Shown piece by piece: positions 47,621-59,493 of a DNA stretch of 64,000 nucleotides. The position numbers were made by a program, and so were the translations under genes. Under the pieces are notes generated by a model. That model was not told the origin of the DNA. It made no database searches and saw nothing but the letters and a program-made list of their open reading frames with translations. The stretch covers positions 62,001 to 126,000 of the forward strand of contig NW_025777593.1 of the NCBI RefSeq assembly GCF_021130785.1. The letters run 5' to 3'. The stretch is from Homalodisca vitripennis (lineage: Eukaryota > Arthropoda > Insecta > Hemiptera > Cicadellidae). Numbering within the stretch: the stretch's first letter is position 1; each line of letters opens with the position of its first letter.

Positions 47621-48015
47621 TGTTAGTATTTTAACTTCTCGTTGTGCAAGAAAGATGAACGAACAGATCAAATCAAATCAAATCAGTTTTTTATTGCCGG
47701 AACATTATACAACGCATGGCAAATGTTATATTTTTATTGGCTAAAATTTTTGTCAAACACACCACCACACAGATAGATGTATTATGACCTGGTACGTATC
47801 TCAGACTTGAAGAAAATTATGACAACTACCCGAAGTAGTCATGTGATGACCAATGTTGACTAAGACAGAATTTTACTCACATCATATGTTAGTATTTTAA
47901 CTTCTAGTTGTACCAGAAAGATGAACACATAGTTGTATTATGAACTGGTACGTATCTCAGACTGTAAGAAAATAAAAAATACTGGAAGTAGTCAATTGTT
48001 GACCAATGTCGACTT
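47620..48015. repeat. local tandem duplication (~130 bp unit), first copy split by an insertion
   Basis: TGTTAGTATTTTAACTTCT and the following AGAAAGATGAAC...GGTACGTATCTCAGACT occur at 47620-47850 and again at 47887-47970, both with CCAATGT(T/C)GAC at the end. Segment A copy 1 has the first part once (19058-19110). Confidence 0.75.
47663..47774 (-). mobile_element. short LINE 3'-end insertion with ACAGAT target duplication
   Basis: 100 bp (47669-47768) separates two ACAGAT words (47663-47668 and 47769-47774) in one arm of a local duplication; the other arm (47887 on) lacks it. On the minus strand it ends in tandem TGATT-type repeats after an A-rich stretch (CAATAAAAAACTGATTTG), the tail type of several non-LTR retrotransposons. 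It is heavily 5'-truncated and non-coding. Confidence 0.6.
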
Positions 48016-49060
48016 TTCAGACTTATTTATGTACTACAACATTTTTTTGATCAGGGAACAATGGAAACGTTACTACGATATCGAAAATACCGTAGACATG
48101 AAGAAGATTACATGGGCTGAAGTGAGAAGTGATACCTGTATTATGAATAGTAGGAATCTCATGCTGGGTATTTATTGATTTTATCAATCGTAACAGTATG
48201 GAAACTTCTTCTATCCATGTGATAAATAATTCATTCAAACAAGACACTCTTCTTCACTCACTAAATCTCAAATAAAAGCCAATGTCAACTCTTCAACTTC
48301 AGGATCAAAAAACATTACTATTTTAACGTAAAATAATTATGTTCAAGTAGATCAGGATTTTCAAGTGTCAATCATTAATTTTAAAAGTATTTATTAAACA
48401 ATTGAAAAAAGACATATCTATGAAGTATCTGATATTCAATAGGAAATTGTGTGCAGAGCCACGGATAATAGCTGATAGACATATAAACACTACCACAATA
48501 TCTAGAGGCACTCTTGTTTGAATGTCAAAATCTTATCTGGAATACTTTAAACTTATCAGTGGAATAGTTTAGATTGTATAAATGTTGTGAAAAACCTCTA
48601 CGCCTTGTACGGATATTATAAAATGCCTCTTCAAGCCCAAAATCGAGTTTAGATCATCTTGTATATAAACTTCTCTAATATGGTTATACTAAACAATACT
48701 GTATCTATATTTAAATATGTGTCTATCTTTTTGTATTAAAAAATAATAAAAATGTCACAGCTGTAACCTGCTAAATAGTAATAAAGTGATAAACAGTCTA
48801 AATACAGGAAGGAACTTTAATGAAATCCATGAAGTTTTTTTAGGTACAGCTATACTAATAAGCAATAAATGGACATTTTGAATAGTTTGCCTGGATATTG
48901 GATCTAAACCATGATAATTTACCACATAGAAATTAATTTAAGACAGGTAACAAACCATGTTTGTCTCTATAGTATTATGTTTTATTAGTATTCATCACGT
49001 AAAACAAGCACGTGTATGTAAAACCAAAATAAAAAGAATTATAAATTAAATTATAAATAA
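48016..49060. other. AT-rich stretch, includes the start of segment C copy 2
   Basis: From about 48590 it matches 23790 onward. Before that nothing is recognised. Confidence 0.45.
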
Positions 49061-49760
49061 AAAGACTTAGGTGAATTATACGCAACAGAGCACATATTAA
49101 TAATGTTTAATATCTATGGAAACAAGGACAGTTACTAAAAATTTTTCGACGAATTTAATAGTGTTATTTACAACATTTAGAACTCACACCACATGGATTT
49201 GAGAAGCACGACCAGGATCAAGTGGCCAAAAGCTTGCTAACAACCTTTTTTACTGTTCAGTTTGATTTTCAAAGCCGTTCAACACTCAGGAGGTAGAAAA
49301 TATACATCAGGAGTACGGTGGTAAAGACCTGGATCGAGACAGTGACTTATAGATGAGTGACTTTAATTATTTATATTTAAAGATTTTTCTCTATATGTTT
49401 TTTTTACCCAATCAATTTATATAATTTTCTTATAAATAAATACAGGAAAAACGAGTTACACAATCCCTATGTAATTATAACGCGTTTACAATTAACAGGG
49501 TTTGGGAAATTTAAAATTTAAATAAAATATAAAATAATATAAAATATTAAATTTAAATAAAAAATCTGTGGGAAATTTTTCATTTATCTTGTTTAATGAT
49601 GGTTGTCTTAATCAAATTTCATATATTTTGTAGGCAAATAGGAGGAACTTGTGATTTATGGTTTTAAATCCTTTAGTACTCTAAGTTTACAAACAAAATC
49701 AAATCACAATCATTTTACATACATAATTCAAATGTGTTAAGATCTGTTCATATATTATTA
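48590..49760. repeat. segmental duplication C, copy 2
   Basis: Counterpart of 23790-24990; follows segment A copy 2 directly. Confidence 0.6.
49070..49760 (+). repeat. long-unit copy 16 (Q, R, S, T)
   Basis: Modules are Q 49112, R 49195-49360, a poor S ~49405-49440 and T ~49670-49700. The next P follows at ~50090 without recognisable U to X. Confidence 0.65.
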
Positions 49761-50084
49761 TTTTTAAATTCTCTGATATATTTATAGTTAAGCAAAGAAA
49801 TACTACATCTATATTTAAATAAGATTTATAGTTTGAATATTTTTAATCGAAAAATAAGTTCAAGTACATGAGGGTAATCAATGTTGACTATGCAAAGTAA
49901 AAAGTTAAAGCTAACGTGACAATCCTGCCATGGTGTTTTATTGTCAAATTCAACGTCATTTAGGGTTCTTGAATTAGATACATCACAGTGAAAACATAAA
50001 ATGTATGAAAGTATTATTGTTGCCGATATATTAGTTACAAATTGCATGTTTCGAATAGTTGTACATCTTAGTCTCCATTACGCA

Positions 50085-51060
50085 TGTTTGGATAATCAGA
50101 TAACAAGACTCAGTTTGATATCAGTGGTAGTCATAATGTCATAAAGTAAAGGTAAAAACAAAAATTGAAACTGTTGCAACATACGCTACAGTGTATACTT
50201 ATAAAAATATGTAATATCCATTGAAACAACAAGCAACAATTATTACAATGTTTTACAATAAATTCCAAAGTTTTGGTTACAATTACATCATTAGTGAAGC
50301 ATCACGAAAGACAAAATTTGAAGACAGGAAGTTTAACATAGACCAGGATGTTTTTTAGATTTTAGTTTTATATTCAACACGCAGATCCAAAAATCTCCAC
50401 CAGGATTACGATAACCAGTCCTAGGACCAGGACTTATAGATGAGTTACTTGTATTGTTTTCAAATCGACTATTTTCTTAACACCGAAAACAGTGTAAATC
50501 ACACTTTTAGCGACTATTAATCACAACAAAAATCGCGTTTACAATTAAATTATTTTGATTTTTTAATATATTTTAAAATAAGCGCATTTCTTTTTTCATA
50601 AAAAGAATCATAATCGACAAATAACCTTGCTTTTTACAGAAATAACTTGTAATTTGGCTGTCATTATTCCTTTTGTACCATAAGTGTACAACATAATAGA
50701 TTTACAATATCTTGATTAAAGATACTTGCTGATTTTTTTTTACCTGTTCATACATATTTGATAACAAGCATTAAGATTACTCAGAAAATTATTGTCTTAT
50801 AGGTGTTTAAGAGATAGTTTTATGGCATTTGACAGTAGGATAAATATTGGCAATAAGTTAAAATAGTTAATGCCAGTTGGGCTTAGAATTGCATTTCGTA
50901 ACTTAATGGTATTTATTTGTTTCAATTCAATAATTTATAAACCCAGAATTTCATAGATTTCATTAGAAATATGGTCTCACATGTTTTACTTTATAAAATT
51001 ATTTACTGAAATTGCACCAGAGCTCTCTTCCACCTTAGCAGAGAAACAAAATAGCTAATT
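50085..51060 (+). repeat. long-unit copy 17 (P to V)
   Basis: Modules are P 50091 (GGATAATCAGATAACAAG), Q 50217, R 50305-50450, S ~50485, T ~50680-50710, U ~50815 and V ~51018. Confidence 0.75.
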
Positions 51061-51239
51061 ATTTTGATATACTTATGGGAACATCCTATTAGATTAAAAT
51101 ATCACCTTTATATATTTAGTTTTACTATAAACAGTAATGCTCTTTTATTACATGTCGAAAAATTATACATCACTGCGGAGAGCTTTGGTGAACATATTAT
51201 TTTAAATTATGACAAGTTATGTTGTTTAGAATACTTTTG

Positions 51240-51340
51240 ATGGCATTTTTCCCATAGTGGATGTGAAGGCCAGAAGTTTGACATGGAAACGGATTTGTTT
51301 TCATATTTCAGTTTTATATTCAACACACAGGTCCAAGAAT
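51240..51340 (+). repeat. long-unit fragment 18 (module R only)
   Basis: GATGTGAAGGCCAGAAGTTTGACATGG and AACACACAGGTCCAAGAATCTCCA-type words match the R region of copy 17 (50310-50405); there is no Q or S. Confidence 0.55.
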
Positions 51341-52285
51341 CTCCAATAGGAATAAGTACACTACAAAACCCCAAATACACTATTAAAAGTATTTAAATTG
51401 TTTTCTATATTCTCCATGAAAGTTATTTTACTGTTATAATTAAATTACAAAATTTAAGTGTCACTTAATTTAACAACTTTACTTTAGCTGGATTCAAAAA
51501 ACAGTTGAAAACGTGAGTGTGTAAGTTTGAAAACATAATAAATTATTACAGATTATATTTTTGCCTCTTATGCTCTAACATCATAATTTTTTTTTTAATT
51601 AATGTAGGGATTGGGAATTTTTGATAAGTTATGTAGTTGTTATATTACTGGAGAAAAAAATATTTTTTTCATTGAATCTGTACGATACATGTTAGACAAT
51701 ACTACAACTTACTTTATTACTTTAGGTGATAGGCTGAACATGAGTTATGATTACTGAAAATAACGTACCTGTACATATCAGTATAATGAGACAAGCATTA
51801 ACTTCATTCAAACAGAAATTACATACACGTGCAGAGCTCTCAACCTAACCTAACTAACAGGTGATCATTAAAAAAATGTTTCCTAGTAAACGTATTTCTC
51901 ATTTAGGAAAGGAAACATCTATACATCCAGGTATATAGAGGAGTCATACAAACCTACTGCCTGCTAAAGTAAACTTGTCTATTTTTAACATTTATAGGTA
52001 CTGTTTCAACACTTGTAGAAGTTTTCTGTCCTTTTTACCACTTTTTTTTATGTGTAAAAAAATTTATTTTTTAAAGTGAAATCTATTAGTTTTCATCCTA
52101 AGTTTTTTTCATGTGTCATCAAACTTTCATTTTTCACCATTGTTAAAAGTGCGTAGGCAAGATTTTATCTCTATCTCAGTAGCTGGTACTATTATAATCG
52201 CAACAAAACACGTTTAGGTACATTGATATCTAAGTATAATATTTACTTTATCATCGCATCTGTATTATTAATTTAACTCTGCTCT
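51341..52285. other. AT-rich non-coding stretch
   Basis: No gene seen. It contains a very short CCTAACCTAAC word at about 51846, too short to be telomeric repeat. Confidence 0.45.
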
Positions 52286-52289
52286 TAGA

Positions 52290-52980
52290 GCAGCACTACA
52301 TGTAACACAAGTGGCAGGACTAAGACTAGAACTCACATGGCTGAGTAAGTTTTAACATTTAGACATCAATATTTCCCCTCTCTCTATTTCTTCTTACTCA
52401 AAACATTTAAATTCCGATTTTTATGAAAATTTTTGTATTGGTTGATTATTTCATTCAACTTCTTTTGTATTATGTAACGAATTCCCCTTCATTTTTTCTA
52501 TTTGGAAATTATTAACCTAAATTTTAGCTGTTATTAATCCTCTCTGTAACAAAAGAGTCCAGGGAGAATAGGTGATCAATAATATTCATCTAAGAGGAGT
52601 CCAAGGCGGATCCTCCCTTTGGCGGCAAAGTCCAGTCGTTATAGTCCAGTTGAGGGAGTCAATATCGATTTTTTAACTCTTTTACGTAGTTGATAAAGAA
52701 TTTGCAGCTGTTTGTGAGATCTATTTCCTCACTTATTTTGTAAAGCAATCTCGTTAGCGTTTTAGTAGGCTAATTATTTAAAATTAATAAAAACTAGTAT
52801 GTACTAGGTGGGTAAATTAGTATTGCCTTACTAATTCATGTTAAATTGCTAAAACTCAATTACTATAAATACAGTGTTATAAATTTTTGCAAGCAAATAT
52901 ATTCTATACCTTCGTATTCGTTCGGTTGGTTACTAAAACCTACACTACAGCTCTCTTCTTTTGTAGAATAGATATAAAAT
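52290..52980 (+). repeat. long-unit copy 19 (R, S, T, U, V)
   Basis: R is at 52300-52350 (GGACTAAGACTAGAACTCACATGGCTGAG), S ~52395, T ~52540-52575, U ~52740 and V ~52946. A ~70-bp GC-richer patch (52590-52660) between T and U is private to this copy. Confidence 0.65.
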
Positions 52981-53204
52981 ATCCAATTGAAGTGATAAGT
53001 AAGGGCGATGCAAATTTATATTTAATTGTTAACTTTAAATATTTGAAATTCTCACTGTAACTAATAATAACTAAAATTCTGCTTCATGATTAAATAAATG
53101 AGTCTTTGTCGTGATTCAAATGTTTATTAAAAATTTATCATTCAAATTTTTATTGTGATTAATTTAACTTTGATCTTTATTGTGTTCAATTATCCTGAAA
53201 ACAT

Positions 53205-54359
53205 AATATGAATTGGGAATCAGATAACTACAATTTAGATTAACTGAAGTCGTGATGCATACGAGCTAGTTAAGACAAAAAAAACAATAACAAATTATAA
53301 CGAAACCACACAATAATAAAACAGTGTATACTTAAAAATTATAAATACAATTTATTTAATATCCATGGATACAACAAAGTATACAAATGATGAAATGTTT
53401 TGGTTAAGTCAAAAGTTATATATTTCAGCATTTTAAATTTCTTTTACATAGTAGGAATGAAGCACCAACAGGAACACGATATATTGACCAGAAGCAGGAG
53501 AAGGTCCAGGGCCAGAATCAGGAATCACAAGGATGAGTAATGTTTATTATTTAGATATAATGGCTATTTTTTCCTCTATACCTTATTACCAAAATCAGTT
53601 TACATCCTTGTTTTAGAGGCAATTAGTTTCAACAAAACACTGGAATAATTCAGCTTGTATTTAATAATTTCGGGGTTCCAAAGGAAATTTTAATTTATAT
53701 ATGGTATTAATATTTAATTAAACTTTAGCCTAATTTAGAAATTTTAACCACATTCCATTTTATTTATTAGAATATTCAACTAAATTAGTATACTAAGTAG
53801 TTTTTAATCCTCTCAATACCAATGACGTACAGAGAGAATTTGTTTACAATTATCTTCCTTGTGGTCCTCACCTCATAGTATCTTAAGAACTATTTTGACC
53901 TAGCAGTAGACAGATATGTTTACGAGAAACATTTTTCTAATTTATATCTTTAACCATATTTTTGGCATGTTTAAAAAGGCTAAATATAAAAAAAATCGTT
54001 GAAGTAAGTGTATGCTAGCTGATAATGATTAAAATACCTTTATGAATGATGTTTCATTGTTTAAATTACATAAATTTAAAAACCTATTTAGCGGAGATTA
54101 TAAGATAAATATGGTCTATAATTATTCAATGATTCATTTAATTTCTTAAACGGACACCAGATCTCTCTTCTACAGTACAGTAAATAGTAAATAAGAACCT
54201 TACGTTATACAGTAATAGAAACGCCTAATAAATTTCTAAAGTTATTTAAGATATTTGTATTTTTCACTGTAACTAATAGCAAGTAATAATAAAAATTTTT
54301 TCATGACAAAATAAAATGAGATAAAATTTCGTCATGGAGATATACTCGTTAGTAGTATC
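53205..54359 (+). repeat. long-unit copy 20 (P to V); segment D, copy 2
   Basis: Modules are P 53215 (GGGAATCAGATAACTAC), Q 53362, R 53455-53535, S ~53595, T ~53810-53845, U ~53925 and V 54153. Closest to copy 3 (8390-9330). It is cut at 54359 by the BEL element. Confidence 0.75.
54355..54359. repeat. BEL target-site duplication, left
   Basis: GTATC, identical to 61221-61225; 5 bp is usual for BEL/Pao integrases. Confidence 0.93.
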
Positions 54360-54806
54360 TGTACGGTCTTTGAGGAAGAGCCGTAACCGCGGTATAGCCG
54401 AAATAAAAACGACTGGTGATGTACCTTGGGGGAGTCTCGTAGAACGGGGTCGTCGAGATCCTCGGCCAGGGCAGCGGGGAGTCCAGGATCACCAGAAGTC
54501 TTGTGTAGGTCTTGTAGATGGAGAGCGGTGGACAACAAGGGGAATGATTCACTCCAAGAGGGTAAATAAAGTAACTATATTGACTTGAAATACATAAAAA
54601 CAAAATAGAGCTGTATAAACGTGAAAACTGTTCATGTATTGGGGTGGAATGCGGGCAGCAGCGTGTGTCCAGTACGCCGCCTGCGGAGAGAATAATTGAG
54701 CCACGTCTTCTTATCTTGAAGGGGTTGGAGAAGGGGCTACGAGTCGGTGACGTCATCTCGGGACAGTAACAACACCAGCCGTTAATTAAGAAATAAGTAC
54801 TGAACA
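54360..54806 (-). repeat. BEL 3' LTR, 447 bp
   Basis: On the + strand it starts TGTACGGTCTTTGAGG and ends AGTACTGAACA; both ends are TG..CA. Long antisense and sense open frames inside are incidental to its GC-rich sequence. Confidence 0.95.
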
Positions 54807-54819
54807 TTCCCCCCACCCA
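54807..54819 (-). other. BEL polypurine tract
   Basis: On the minus strand GGGTGGGGGGAA lies immediately before the 3' LTR, the position of the plus-strand primer. One T interrupts it. Confidence 0.75.
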
Positions 54820-55157
54820 AAAAAGGACATTTTTTGACCCAAGTAAAAGAAAAAAGAAAACGTTATGATTGAAGAAAATTTAACATTCGTCATGAAACAT
54901 ACCTGAGTCAATTTATTATTAATTAAGAGCTAAATATGAATAGAAAATGGAGTTATATGTACACTAAGGAGATTATGACTAAACATTAGGTAAAACAACC
55001 AACTTATTTACAGGACGGGTTACAATACCTGACGGGGTTTTCACTTGGCCCACACGAACAATGTTGTCAGAGCTAGGAAACACTTTGATAATCCTACCTA
55101 GGGGCCAAGTTAGAGGATCACTATTGCTAGAGTACATTAATACTAGGTCATTTTCCT

Positions 55158-55508
55158 TTACATTTTAGGTTGTTCAGTCCATTTTGGGCGTTGGATTTGC
55201 GAGTGGAGGTAGTCTTTCTTCCAGCTCTTCCAGAAGTGTTGAGTGGCGCGAGACACTTGTTGCCAACGAGATAGAAGATTGAGTGGCTCGGAAGTGATGT
55301 CCTCTTCTGGACGTGACAGCAGAAGATCTCCAGTGAGGAAATGGCCTGGAGTCAAGTAGTTGAAGTCGTCGTCAGGTGATGATGGAAGTGCGCAGAGCGG
55401 CCTGGAGTTCAGAACAGCTTCAATGCGGCATAAGAATGTCGAGAATTCTTCTGAAGTGAAGTGGTGGTTTTGTATTATTCTCTTCAGATGATGCTTGGTA
55501 GACTTCAC
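55158..55508 (-). pseudogene. BEL pol: integrase C-terminal part
   Basis: 116 codons open. FSTFLCRIEAVLNSRPL and LTPGHFLTGDLL are characteristic of the end of BEL integrases, where the protein contacts target DNA. Just upstream in the same frame is the region with the third catalytic residue (LWEAAVK, glutamate). The frame ends at about 55158 with a normal-looking stop, so this is the true C-terminal end of pol. Confidence 0.85.
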
Positions 55509-55701
55509 TGCAGCTTCCCAGAGACCACCAAAGTTCGGAGCACAGGGTGGATTGAAGTTCTAATGGATTTCGTTCTTGGCTAAGTGGTCTGAGATCAGTG
55601 GCGTGGAGGTCTTGAGTAGAGAATAAACTTCTTGAAGCTGACGAGCAGCACCAATGAAGTTGCGGCCTTGATCAGAATATATGTTGCGGCATAAACCTCT
55701 T

Positions 55702-55962
55702 CTAGCAATAAAACGGTCGATCGATTGCGGCTAGACAAGATTCAGTATTGAGAGAGTGGACTAGTTCTAGATGAACAGCCTTGACTGTCATGCATACAAA
55801 AAGAGCAATGTAGCATTTAGACAATTTTGCGTTTCTTCTAGTACTTTCTTTAACAAGAAAGGGACCAGCAAAATCCAATCCAACGTTGGTGAAGCATCGC
55901 GTTTGCTTGAAGCGAGAGGGGGGCAAGTCTGCCATTAGGGGTTGTGTGGGTTTTGCTTTCAT
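55702..55962 (-). pseudogene. BEL pol: integrase catalytic core, first part
   Basis: 86 codons. RCFTNVGLDFAGPF carries the first catalytic aspartate (GLDFAGP) and LFVCMTVKAVHLELV the following beta strand; both are typical of BEL integrase. A one-base-type frame break near 55710 separates it from the segment with the second aspartate (SDQGRNF). Confidence 0.85.
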
Positions 55963-56638
55963 TCTAAAGCAAGTGAGACATCGAAAAATGCGTTTTCGGA
56001 TGAGATTTCTTGCACCAGGAATCCAGTAGCGGCGTTGAATAGAATAAGAGATTGAACTATTTTGGGACCACCATGAAGAGAGTACAGGCGATAATGATCA
56101 CACAATAGAGTTGCGAAGTGACTTTGAGAAGGAATCAAAACAGGGTGCTTCAAAGACTCAGGCAAGGGAGAAAACTTCAGTCTACCCCCCACCATGAGGG
56201 TATCAGATGATAAAAATGGTGTGAGTTTTCTTAGCGAAGGAGAGCATGGCTTTCCTTGATTGACTGCTTTTATTTCTGGAGAATAGTGTTGCTTTTGAAC
56301 GAGTTTTACACATTGAGCAAGGGCTTCGGTTCGTTCATTTACAGATAAAGGACCAAAACGTTTAGCAGACTGTCTGGATCGGATGTTATGAATGAATCTT
56401 AGTACATAACTCATTGCATTTTTGTAGTTTAGTGAGTGAAGAAAATCGATTTTATCCACTGGTACAGATCGTTTGGTGGTATAACGTTAGTTGTTAGTGT
56501 ATTGCTAAATGGTGTCTTCTTGATCTCAATTACTTCAGAGGAGCTTTTTCCAAGTGATAAAGGCCAAGAGGAAATTTCATTTAGTAGAAAAGAGGGGCCA
56601 TGCCACCAAAGCGGGTGATCAAGTAAGCCAGAGGGCAT
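55959..56638 (-). pseudogene. BEL pol: RNase H to integrase zinc-binding region
   Basis: Two overlapping frames (56638-56429 and 56459-55959). The first has the BEL landmark GLLDHPLWWHGPSFL. The second has MVGGRLKFSPLP, KHPVLIP and HYRLYSLHGGP, the histidine-containing start of the integrase zinc-binding domain, then loses frame inside NAATGFLVQEI. Frame breaks lie near 56440 and 55980. Confidence 0.8.
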
Positions 56639-56639
56639 C

Positions 56640-56904
56640 AGACCTCTAGTGCCACAATCTGCGGGATTGTTGTCTCCTGAAATGTGACGCCAAACATCAA
56701 TAGACGTGTTTTCCGTTACTTAACAAACACGGTTTGAAACGAAAGTTTCTAGAAGGTGCGGAGGTGTTCTTATCCAACCAAGAACATTCATTGAGTCTGT
56801 AAATAAAAAGATATCTGATATCTGTAGTTTGGTGATAAGCTTCTGGTTAGCTTTTACCAGTTGGGAGAGGAGCAACGCTGCGCATAATTCCAAGCGGGGT
56901 ATCG
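56640..56904 (-). pseudogene. BEL pol: RNase H region, heavily broken
   Basis: No long frame remains. Position between the RT connection and the integrase region identifies it. Short in-frame words appear on the minus strand but stops interrupt all three frames. Confidence 0.55.
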
Positions 56905-57573
56905 TTAGTGGTTTGAGTGGAGCAAACTTTTGGTTTTAGAATGCAATAGGCTACATCCGGTAGTTTTGTTTTCACATTCGACCCTTAGATACAATACCGA
57001 GCACATGCCTTTCTGAGAAGAGTCTGAAAAACCTATGAGTTGGACGGATATGTACGTACTGAGGATATAGCGAGGGATATTTATTTGTGACATAAGTGGA
57101 AGTTCTTTGACAAATTTTTCCCAAACAATGTGTAGATGTTTTGGGAGTGGATCGTCCCAGTCCAGTTTTCCAACCGATATTTGCTGAAGCAAGTGTTTTA
57201 GTGTGAAGATAACTGGACTGATGAAACCGTTCACATCATACACTCGGGCAACTTGAAATAAGACATTTCGTTTGGTCGGAGTTTTATTTACAGGGGCAAT
57301 AGCGTAGTGAAAACAATCCGTGGAAGGGTCCCATTCAAGTCCTACTACTTTGATGGAGTGAATGGATCCAAGGGGATGTGGTCTTTCTCTGTGGTCAGAA
57401 GGGATGGTGTTGAGAACGGAAACACTTGAACTAGACCATTTGTGAAGTTCGAAACCACCAGATACGCAGAGTTGATTGAGTTTATCAAACAATTGAAGGG
57501 CTGCGTGTTCCGAAGAGGCACCACAGACGATGTCATCGATGTAGCAGGACGAGTTTAAGCACTTCTGCAGCAT
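56905..57573 (-). pseudogene. BEL pol: reverse transcriptase palm and connection
   Basis: 222 codons. The catalytic YIDD is near the start (residues 12-15), followed by the thumb/connection words FELHKWSSSS, VVGLEWDPSTD and FQVARVYDVNGFISP, and an RNase H opening (IGFSDSSQKGMCSVLYLR) whose aspartate is expected to bind metal. The frame enters from the previous segment by a shift near 57560 and is lost near 56940. Confidence 0.9.
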
Positions 57574-58061
57574 TGGGGTAGTTAGGACCTTCGTCGAGAA
57601 CTAGTTGCTTCAAAGTTTGAAGGGCGATGAAAGGGCTTGATGAGAGACCAAAAGTTAATCGTTGAAGTTCCCATTCTTGGACAGGGCCAGAAGGGTCAGA
57701 ACGCCAAAACAAATGTTGGTATTTGCGGTCAGAAGGAGCAACTTTTATGGCTCGATACATTTGTTTTATATCGCATGTCAGAGCGATGGGGTGCAATCGA
57801 AACATAGAGATAAACAGTTCCGATATCGGCTTGGAGCTTGGGTCCAGTCAACAGTAATTTATTAAGAGACTGATTCGTGTCACTTACTTCAGAGGCGTTA
57901 AAGACAACGCGAAGAGGTGAAGATGAAGATGATTCTTTTACAACACCGTGATGTGTGAGGACATATGAAGAGGGCTGAGGGGCGAGACACATGTGACCTA
58001 GGTCAACATAGTTTTTGTAAATTGTCTGAATAATGAGCGAGATTTCCCGGCTTTCTTTCAA
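57533..58061 (-). pseudogene. BEL pol: reverse transcriptase fingers
   Basis: Two overlapping frames, 58061-57729 and 57805-57533, joined by a shift near 57800. The first has LTHHGVVKES and LRVVFNASEV with LNKLLLTGP, the classic BEL RT entry. The second has LTCDIKQMYRAIKV (first catalytic aspartate in DIKQMY) and LTFGLSSSPFIA. Confidence 0.88.
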
Positions 58062-59349
58062 GCCGTCTTTCCTGTTGGAGATAATTGCGAAGAGCTATTT
58101 CTCGTGTGGAGCCTAGGTCAGAGGGGAAGCCATTTTTGAAGGGTAATGAGGCTACATATCGTCCGGTTTCGTCTCTAGAGATGGTTGATTGATAATGATC
58201 TTCACAGAACTGATCAGCGGGACTGAGGGGTTTTGGAAAATTGATTTCTTCCATTTCCCAGAATTGTTCAAGGAGTCGATCAGTGCTTAGAGACGATGAA
58301 ACAAAGAGAGAGTTTCGTTGGTGAGAAGGTGATTCCATGGGGACATCACCCATGAGAACCCAACCAAATATTGTGTGCAGCGCGGTAGGCTGCCCTTTGA
58401 TGATGGAAAGTTCATTGGTAAGCATGTCTGTGAAAGATTGAGCTCCAAAGAGAATGTCAACTTTAGCAGGATGATTAAAGTCAGGGTCTGCTAGATTCAA
58501 AGAATTGAATCTCTGCCTTAGAGATGCTGCAAGCGGGGCTGTAGGAAGATTAGATGATATCTTAGAAATGATAACTGCATCCAGCTGTAGTTGGACGTCG
58601 CTGTTGTAGCGAGAGGCTATGTTGCAAGTAACGAGGCCTTTTGTGTTTATGCCACATTGATGACCAATGCCTGAAATGTTAACATTACACCTTTTGATAG
58701 GTAGTCGTATAGTTTGAGCTAATGATTGAGTGACAAAGTTGATTTGACTACCTCCGTCAATGACAGCTCTGCACGTTTGCCAATGACCTAAATCGTCTTG
58801 AATGAGTACTTGAACGGTGCCTAACAAAGCAACATTTCTTGTGTTAGTTCGCTGAGACTGACAGGACAGTGTTTGAAACGGTGCGGTTGTCTGAGGTGTA
58901 GGCGCGGCGGCGGAAGCGCCGACTACTGAGGGGGGTGACGCAGGTGTAGAGATGTGAGAGTGAGGTGCGTCTGAGTGGACGGGTGGCGGAGTGGAGACCC
59001 GCTTGTCATGGAGTAGAGAGTAATGTTTCTTACTTTTACAAAATCTACAACTCGCATTTGAAGTACACGCAGACACATGGTGTGACCCAAGACATGAAAA
59101 ACATCGTTTAAATGAGCGCACAGAATTATAACGTTCATGTAAGGGCAAAGCAATAAACTGGTCACAGCGGTAAAGTTGATGGTTATTTTTACACATAGGA
59201 CACTGAGAGGCAGGGCGACAAGGCGACGAGTTAGTCTTCTCTGAATGTGAAGCACCGTGTTGAGCTGAGAACAACGCCTTGCGGTAAAGGGGTGCGGGTG
59301 GTCTTGACGTAACTACACTAGCTTTTGTGTGTTTCTTTGGTGAGTTCAT
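58003..59349 (-). pseudogene. BEL gag-pol: cysteine knuckles and A17-type protease
   Basis: 448 codons in one frame. CPMCKNNHQLYRC (about residues 50-62) and RCFSCLGSHHVSAC with CRFCKSKKHYSLLH (about 82-115) are the BEL nucleic-acid-binding knuckles. A proline/serine-rich linker follows. The aspartic protease motif reads CRAVIDGGSQINFV (family norm DSGSQ; here DGGSQ). GQPTALHTIFGWVLMG and FWEMEEI then lead to the RT. It is the longest intact part of the element. The frame is lost around 58050, just before the RT. Confidence 0.88.
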
Positions 59350-59493
59350 AGACGGTACACTGAGCGCGAAGAAACTCCATAAGGTCTTCCAATATAGGAA
59401 ACTGTTTGGATTTCACTTCTAGTTCAAAACGCCTTTCTAGTATTATTGTCTAATAGGCGTAAAGCTAGTTGCAAGAGCATAAAACCAGACAAG

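Larger units (their letters stand above)
40430..48000. repeat. segmental duplication A, copy 2
   Basis: Counterpart of 10340-19110, in the same orientation about 30 kb away. Private differences of this copy are the MITE at 44626-44814, an extra ~120 bp at 46645-46780 before the conserved island, and a LINE-tail insertion at 47669-47768 within a local tandem duplication. Confidence 0.8.

Noticed and set aside
49826..50047. 73-codon minus-strand frame with a signal-peptide-like start
   Set aside because: No family resemblance, no splice or promoter context, and no matching frame recognised in other unit copies.
51840..51862. CCTAACCTAACTAAC word resembling the insect telomere repeat (TTAGG)n
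   Set aside because: Only about two imperfect units; chance or local duplication is enough to explain it.
54349..54816. Long open frames in both BEL LTRs (also 60700-61266)
   Set aside because: They coincide with the LTR, are GC-driven and have no protein motif.
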